Shown: positions 23,940 through 32,483 of the stretch, piece after piece
How the letters are laid out: every line of letters begins with the position of its first letter
How positions within the stretch are numbered: position 1 is the stretch's first letter
The notes under the pieces: generated by a model
The model's database searches: none
What the model saw: only the letters and a program-made list of their open reading frames with translations
Told to the model about the DNA's origin: nothing
Program-made: the position numbers and the translations under genes
Assembly (NCBI GenBank): GCA_028751875.1
Contig: CM054145.1
Location: 7,715,450-7,779,449 of the forward strand
Origin: Rapana venosa
Lineage: Eukaryota > Mollusca > Gastropoda > Neogastropoda > Muricidae
Direction of reading: 5' to 3'
Length of the DNA: 64,000 bases

Positions 23940-26032
23940 CTCTCACACACACACTATAAGCATGTGCTAACCATCAGCTCTGCCAAAACACCAGAGACAT
24001 GCTCCATGTGTAAGTCTCTTCTCTCTCACTCACACACACACACACAACCACAAGCATCCATGGGCTTACAGTAGGTAGCAAACCAATCAGTCACCTGGAA
24101 AATGGACCTAGAAGGCAGATGATAGGCAAGAAAGAGGCGACAGCAAGAAAACGAACAAGGCAGAAACAAAAGAGAGAGGGATAGAAAAGAGAAAATTCCT
24201 GGCAGAGAATTTCCAGAAGTTGGGGGATGTTATTTATACTGACAGACCCCCAGCATTCCAAGAGAGGGGGGCATTATTTTGTTTGTTTGTTTGTGGTCTT
24301 TTTCTTTCTTTTTTTTTTTTTTTTTTTTTTGGGGGGGGGGACATAATTATACGAAATCAAGCATGCACACACATGCACATACACACACACACTCTCAAAC
24401 AATTATATATTTGCTTGAGCAAAGCTGCAAAGGTTGATGTCACTGTGTCTGCCTCATTCAAACAGTTGACAAATTGAAATAGCATAAAATATTGGAAAGT
24501 GGGCTGAAAAACAAAACGAAAAATAATACTTTTTTTTTTTAAAAATGCAACCCCCCCCCCCCCGCAAACAAACTAACCTGCCAGCTCAGCCAAATCACCC
24601 AACAGGGACAAGCCCCATGCGTAGGTGTCACACACACACCACATAAGCACTTAAAATCTGAGCATATTACCCCTCTCTTGCGATCTCTCCACTGGCTGCC
24701 TGTGCCACAGAGAGTAGATTATAAGATCAGTACCCTCTGTTACAAATGTCTCCACAAAACTGCACCCTCCTACCTATGTGAATGTCTTAACCTGTACACT
24801 CCTTCACGTTCCCTCCGCTCTACTGCAGATACCTTGTGCCTACGAATACCTAGATTCAACCAATCCACTGTTGGCCACTGCTCATTCTCTATTTCTGGTC
24901 CATCCATCTGGAACAACCTTCCTCTCTCTCTTCGCCAGAAACCTAGTTATGAAAACTTTTTAAATCCGCCTCAAGACATATTTATTTCAAACCTAAGACT
25001 TCCCCCCTCCTGTTTCATATCTAACCCATGTTCTATCACCCTGCTAAGTATACGGCCGTGCGAGTGTATGTGTGCTTTTGAAAAAAACATTTGACTATCA
25101 AAATTTTATTTCATAGTTTTTGTCTGCATCGCACCATGTTTGTAAATATCTGTTTGTTTAAACTTTTGATTATTTATCATTGATTGCATGACTGTGTAAG
25201 ATTAGGTTGAATGCATGCGCTTTGATTTGTCTTTGCAAGATATAGCGCTATATAAGTTCCATTTATTATTATTATTATTATTATTAACATCCTTGCTGAA
25301 TTTTGTCATTAAAATTAAAACTTCATCTCCCTGCCTTTTCTGAGAATTCCATTGAAGAAGTTTTGAACAATGCTAAGTTAACAATTGACATTGCCAAAGG
25401 TTTATTGTTAAGTCCTATAGGGCATTTGTTGTATTTTTAAAAAAATTTCATTTCAAAAAAAAAATTCTGTTCTTGATCTGTTCATGTTAAGAATACTATT
25501 GTTTGGGTTATTACTATTTATTACACACACGAGCACAAACACACACACGTATGCATGCAGGGACACACACACACACACATGCACTCACACAAAGTAGATC
25601 TCTCTCTCGTATTCAGTCTCCTATTTTAGGGTTGTCTGGTATCACTTTAAGTGGAAAGACATTAAAATTGAAGACTTACTTACTTACACACCCACACACA
25701 AAAAGCACACTAAGCACACTAACCTGTCAGCTCGCCAAAACACCCAAGAGAGGCACGCCCCATGTGTAGGTGTCCCCTCCACACACACACACACACACAC
25801 ACACAACACACACACACACACCCACCCCACACACACAAACAAACACCCCCACCCACCCGGAAGCAAACCAACCTGTCAGCTCGGCCAAAACGCCCAAGAG
25901 AGGCACGCCCCGCGTGTAGGTCCAGCCATGGGCGCGGTAGGCGGTGATGACGGCATCGTCCTTAGTCAGGGCAGCTTCCATGCCCACTGCACACGCTTCC
26001 TGCACACACACACACACACACGCATGCATGCA

Positions 26033-26064
<32 letters not shown>

Positions 26065-28804
26065 CACACACACAGAGGCAACAATGACTTTTTTGCCTGG
26101 CATACTGTATCCATTTGACACATAAAACAATGGCTCTTTTGCCTGCCATACCGTATCCATTGCACACATAAAACAATGATTCTTTTGTCTGGCATACTGT
26201 ATCCATTTCACACATAAAACAATGACTCTTTTGCTTGGCATACTGTATCCACTTCACACATAAAACAATGACTCTTTTGCCTGGCATACTGTATCCATTT
26301 CACACATAAAACAATGACTCTTTGGCCTGGCATACTGTATCCATTTCACACATAAAACAATGACTCTTTTGCTTGGCATACTGTATCCATTTCACACATA
26401 AAACACACAATGACTTTTTTGCCTGGCATACTGTATCCATTTCACACATAAAACAATGACTCTTTTGCCTGGCATACTGTATCCATTTCACACATAAAAC
26501 AATGACTTTTTTGCCTGGCATACTGTATCCATTTCACACATAAAACAATGACTCTTTGGCCTGGCATACTGTATCCATTTCACACATAAAACAATGACTC
26601 TTTTGCCTGGCATACTGTATCCATTTCACACATAAAACAATGACTCTTTTGCCTGGCATACTGTATCCATTTCACACATAAAAAATGACTTTTTGCCTGG
26701 CATCTGTATCCATTTACACATAAAACAATGATTTTTTGGCCTGGCATACTGTATCCATTTCACACTAAAACAATGACTCTTTTGCCTGGCCATCTGTATC
26801 CATTTCACACATAAAACAATGACTCTTTTGCTGGCATACTGTATCCATTTCCACATAAAACAATGACTCTTTTGCCTGGCATACTGTATCCATTTAAAAC
26901 ATAAAACAAGACTCTTTGCCTGCATACTTATCTTTCACACATAAAAATGACTCTTTTCCCTGGCATACTGTTCCTTTTTCACACATTAAAACATGACTTT
27001 TTTGGAGTTTTGCTTGGCTTATGTATCATTTCAACATAAAACATGACTCTTTGGGGCCTTTGGCATTACGTATCCATTTCACACATAAAACACACCACAA
27101 AAAATGTCCCCCCAAAATTAAATAAAAGAAATTTGCTTTAAAAAAAACCAAAAAAACTCGCAACAACAAAAAATTCAAAATTTGCTTTGGGTTCTTTTTC
27201 TTTTTCTTTTTAAACTGAGGATGGTAGTGTCACACTCACATGCATTTAATTTGTGTGTACTGTTTATATTTTATAAGTGAAAAATACTTGCAAAAAAAAA
27301 TTAGATTCTATTTGTTTATTTGATAAAATTAGAAGATTTTCAATTCATAAATAACCACACACACACACGCACACATATACCGACACAAAGACACAGGCAC
27401 ACACTAAGGCAAGGTGTGGAGATGGGGAGGCTGATTAAAAGCAGGACAGATTTTGGGGTTGTGTAATAATGGAAAGAAGAACAGGGAGAAAAAGTGTGTC
27501 TTGAGGCTGGATTTAAAAGTGCAAAAAAAAGGTCTTGGGTGAAGGGAGAGAGGGGAGGAGGTCTTTCAGACGATGGACAGAATATAGCAAGAATGACTGC
27601 CAACAGTGATTGTTCGATCTAGGGTTTGTTTAGCGTAATTTTATGTGCAGCCAGAAGGAGGGAACAGCCATAGTGATAGGAAGGTTTTTTTTTAGTCTTC
27701 AGGAGACATTTGTAATAGAATCAGAGGGTCCAACTCCAATCCAGTCTTCTTTTTTTGCCCTGCTGACCAGACTATTATTGGGACTGTCCTTGTAAATTTT
27801 AACCTTTCAGATTAAAACTGGCAGCTATATACAGATTAAAAGAGGTATAAAAACCCAAAACTTACCGTGTTCCTTGTAATCAACGCCCTGGCCAACCATA
27901 AGGATCAACCTGAATGGTCACCACGTTGCGGGAGAGGCCAATCAACCAAATAAGATAAACAAACCAGTTTCCCTTTTAAACAACCTTATCCTTACTAACT
28001 TAACTATGACACCACTTCATCATATCAAGACCAGGAAAAAGCCCGATTCTTCAGGCTTTAAACAGTATCCTACATTAAGGTAGAGCTCTAAGTACTCTTT
28101 CCCAGTACACATGCATATTGATGTTCCCAATATAACAATCTGAATTGTATTTTTCTTGTTTTCTTGTGAGTTAATTATAGGTATCAATGTACTGTCAGTA
28201 TTGTTAATTGCCCTTCATGGATGATTAACTACGGGGGTGGGTTTAGTACATAGCGGGTTTTCCTATAGAGGTTACCATAAGGAAAAGGTTAAAGCTGTTG
28301 ACCGTTGGGTAAGAAAGTAGTGTCACTGACCTGTCCAGAGTAGAGATGGCAGAAGCCCCTGATGGTTTTGGACTTGTAGAGGTTGGCGGCGGTGGTCTCC
28401 ATGCGGCGGATGGTCTGCATGTCTGTGTAGTAATGCAGGGCCTGCTCCCTCGTCACTGTCAGAGACGTGGCCGGCCCTTGGTCCAGCTTGTGCAGTTTGA
28501 AGGGCTGTTTTCAAACACACCATGCATACATGTATATATACAAGCACACGCCCATACAGACACAGACACACCTGCATGCACACATGTGCGCACGCACACA
28601 CACACATTCATAGATATTATGAATGCATGCACACAAGAATGTATTTAAACACACACACACACACAAACACATGCCAGCATTCCTATCTTTTAATCTGTAC
28701 CATCCCCCATCCTTCTCTCTCTGTCTCCCTCTCTCTCTAGATTTTATCAATATTTGTATTTGTTTTAGTATTGTTATTTTATTTTTTATTATTAGGGTTT
28801 TTAT

Positions 28805-28856
<52 letters not shown>

Positions 28857-31800
28857 CCCAACACACTCACATTAAAGACTACTGCTATCAGTGTACTTGT
28901 ACTACACAAACACACACTGCTACTATGTTAGTGTTACTAACCTATTGTAACTTAGACTGTTAGTAGGTAGCGGCAGCCAAAATTTTATATAGTATTTGTG
29001 TACATAAAAATGGTATTTTTGAAAAGAACTTTTTAAAACAAACACAACAAAAAAAGAATTATGTCTCTATCTCTATTTTTTCAAAAGTTATGGGTGTCTA
29101 AAGATGGTACATTTTTGGGTCCGTTTTAACGTAGGAAGCCTTTTTTAAAAGGACCTGTAGCGGAAAGACTACATCACCCCCATAAAAATTTCCAATAAAA
29201 TGTCTATTAATACTAATAATATCTACAAAAAGAATCGCTCTCTATCTTGAAGGGGAAAATGATATACTTTGTTAAAATTGCTTCTCATGTGATTGGCGGT
29301 TCACTCAAATAGCATGATAAGCCATGTTTGAGGTCCAACAGGTTGGATAAGATAGCATCTTATGGCTACATTTTTACTTTGCTTAAAAGATATGCATACA
29401 TAGTTTGCCATTTTTTTCTGGGCTTTTCCTGACCAAATGTTTTAAATATTGGGGTCTAATTTTGCCGGAAAACCCTAAAATGCCCTGCGACGGACCCAAA
29501 ATGACAGTACATGGTAGATTTTCATTAATAACTTTTGTACCTGGTATAGTTTTTGACTTGGAATTTGGTGGTGTAAAAATATGGTTGTATATGCTATTTA
29601 AAAAAACATTTATTGATTTTTTTCATTAATTACATAATGTGTTTTCAGATTTTAAAATGGCCCCCAAGTGGTAAATATGTGGTGAACATTTAAGTGAATG
29701 TTGTGAACACTAGTTTTTGTGAAAACATGCTTAGGAAAAGAAACAAAATCATTTAAATCATATTTTAATGATTAATCGATGATAATCCCTATTTTAAAGA
29801 TTAATCACTTTGCATGCATTTCATATGTTGTGATATATCATTTGAGAACCCGCTTCATAATGCCTAATTACAGGTGGTAAAGGAGGACAGGTTCATGCCA
29901 GTATGGGGCGCTCAGTGCTCCCTACTAAACTTGTAAACCTCTGATGTCAGGAAAATAGGCTGGTGTAAATTTGTTTTACAGTGTTTAGAGGACACTGAGG
30001 ATGCAGAAGCGCAAGAAAGCCAAATCACTTGAATCAGCCAAAGCCACTCAAACCTACTAATGATGAAACACACATTTGAAGGAGAAAAGACCCCAAAAGC
30101 AAAAATTTATTCCAGTCTTTTTATAATTTTCTCTGTAGGCATTTGAAGCCAGCTTTGATGTCTTATTTGTAATTTTTTCCCACTGTTGTGTACAAGGCCT
30201 GCCTCTTCCACAGAAATTTCCCGTCAGTTGCTCCCACCACTGGTACATGATTATGTGTTTTCCTATGCCTGTTTTCAAAAGCAATAACAGCTTTCAAAAG
30301 TCCACATGAAGCCGTGAAGGGGATGCATAAGTCTCCAGATGATGTCCATGTTGGCTGGTTACAACATTTTCACACAATCCTGTGGATGTGGACACAGCTG
30401 TCCTATATGAACTGGCTTGGACAAAAATGTCTTTCTATTGGTGTATCCTGTAGTACATTTTCTTTCAACTTAGTCAGAAGACACTGCAACCCTGGAAGCT
30501 GTATACATTGAGATGACAGGAGAAATATGGCTGTTTCATCAAATGTCTTCTCACCTTCTTGCTTTAGTACCAATAACTGAATCAGCAGATGCTTGCAAAT
30601 CTCTGCAAACACACCTTTGGATGACAATGTTTAGAGTTGCCAGAAAAATTTTAACCTCAGCTTGTTAAGTTAATTTCCATTTCTATGTCAGCATTTAAAG
30701 AAATGAAAAAATAAAAGGTTTATAGAAACTGTTATGCATAGACAAAGAAAAATAGGGGAGAACACTATGGGCACACATAAGAAATCCCAAAAAAGTCTTC
30801 ATTCCATTGGTGCTATAACTGCTGGGTAATGGACTGCAGTACAATGTGTCACAGATTGATAAAGGTTGAAATAAAGAATTATTACCTGAAGCACATCTGT
30901 GTTAACTTCTTTTATTATAACGTGTGTGTGTGTGTGTGTGTTTATGCTAGCACTGGAAGCCCAAACAACCCCAAAATAATGGAAAAAGGGAAAAAATGAA
31001 TGGGGGTGGGGGGGGGTGGGGGGGGGGGGGGGTGCTAGGTGATAGACACTGTACTAATACGTATTGTGTATGGTAATAATAAAACAAAAGATAATAAAAA
31101 GCTCACTATTTAGTATTACTGCACTGACATGTAACCTCCTTGTATATGTTGCCAGAGAAGAAACTCATGATATACATTAATTTATGGAAAGATTGGTAAA
31201 TCAAAAATCCCACGGCACAACTAAACAAAGAAAATAAACTAAACTCCACTTTCAATTCACCAAAAATGATACTAAAGTGTGAATTGGTCAAAACAAAAAC
31301 AAAAAACGGGGACGACGTTTGCTTCATGAAATCACTGAGTCACGACGATCTCGGATTATCTTCTCTTTGTTAGGCTGGTCATTCAGTAAATCGTTAAATA
31401 CGATCGCTATTTCACCATGTAACCTTACCAAACAAATACATTGTATAGAGATACGTTCAAACTATCTTATTTTGCAATCATCGTAAATTTGTGAAGTGAT
31501 TTTGTGGAATATCTGACGAAAATCGGGCATGCTTTTTTCTTTCCGGTTCGCACATGTCGGAAGATCGACAACGATCGTAATAGTCCTTTACTTAGTCTTC
31601 GTTTTCAACGATCGCACGAATTATTACGCAAACCACGCGATCTTTGTATAAATAAACTGTTATATCGATGATCTATATTGAAACATTTATGAAATTTACC
31701 CCGTAAATCGAAAATATTCGTCGATCCTTGACAAGATCGGTTCAAGATGTCCGTTCGTCCTTGCCCTTGCGTTAACGAACTTTCCGCAGTTTGAACACTT

Positions 31801-32444
31801 TGCTTTTATTGGTTTGCGGGTGGACGACAGCCCATGAATACAGTAACCCATTCCCAAATTAGTACAAATAGGTCGTCTAGTTTGATTTTCACCTTGAGTA
31901 TTGGCTATTTTAAGCTACAGGTTATTCGGAGTTCGCCGTCCGAGATCGTTGTACCGCCAAAAAAAACCCGTTTTTCACGAAAAAATTTGCCAGTTATGAA
32001 AAAACTTTCACCCATCTTGGTATTCTACAAAAAAATCTGAACACAATGATACCAAATATAGTGACAATAGTTGTCTGTCGCGATACGCATCGGATTCAAG
32101 GGGGTCTGTCTCTTTGAAGATTTGTCCCTGTGCCGAAAATGGCGGCCGCGCAGCGATTTTTAGCGGAACGCACAAACCTCATTCACACGCTTTGCGTATT
32201 GACGATACACAAGCCACAGAAATAAAAATGCATTCAATGAAAAGAAGAAAGATTGAACTTTTTTCGGATATACAGTGTTTTTTAATCAGTAAAACAGAAG
32301 CGGAGTAATAAGGAAGTGAAAAGACTGAAAATTTGCCACTTTTCAGCAGTGATGACAGAATTCGCCCGGGGCTGCTGCTACCTACTGTTAGAGAGATCAG
32401 ATAGGTGAATAAGTATATATGTATACTGTGTGTGTTTTGTATAA

Positions 32445-32483
<39 letters not shown>

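Noticed and set aside
24571..24630. An alternative PDHA exon 4
   Set aside because: It has an open frame and donor but no acceptor AG next to a TG-only upstream sequence, and it lacks the first two thirds of the exon. Kept as a decayed fragment.
26080..27100. A CRISPR-like array
   Set aside because: The units are contiguous with no variable spacers, and the DNA is eukaryotic; it is a minisatellite.
30057..30627. A functional transposase in the element with inverted ends
   Set aside because: Only fragments of about 75 codons separated by stops; no catalytic motif could be recognised.
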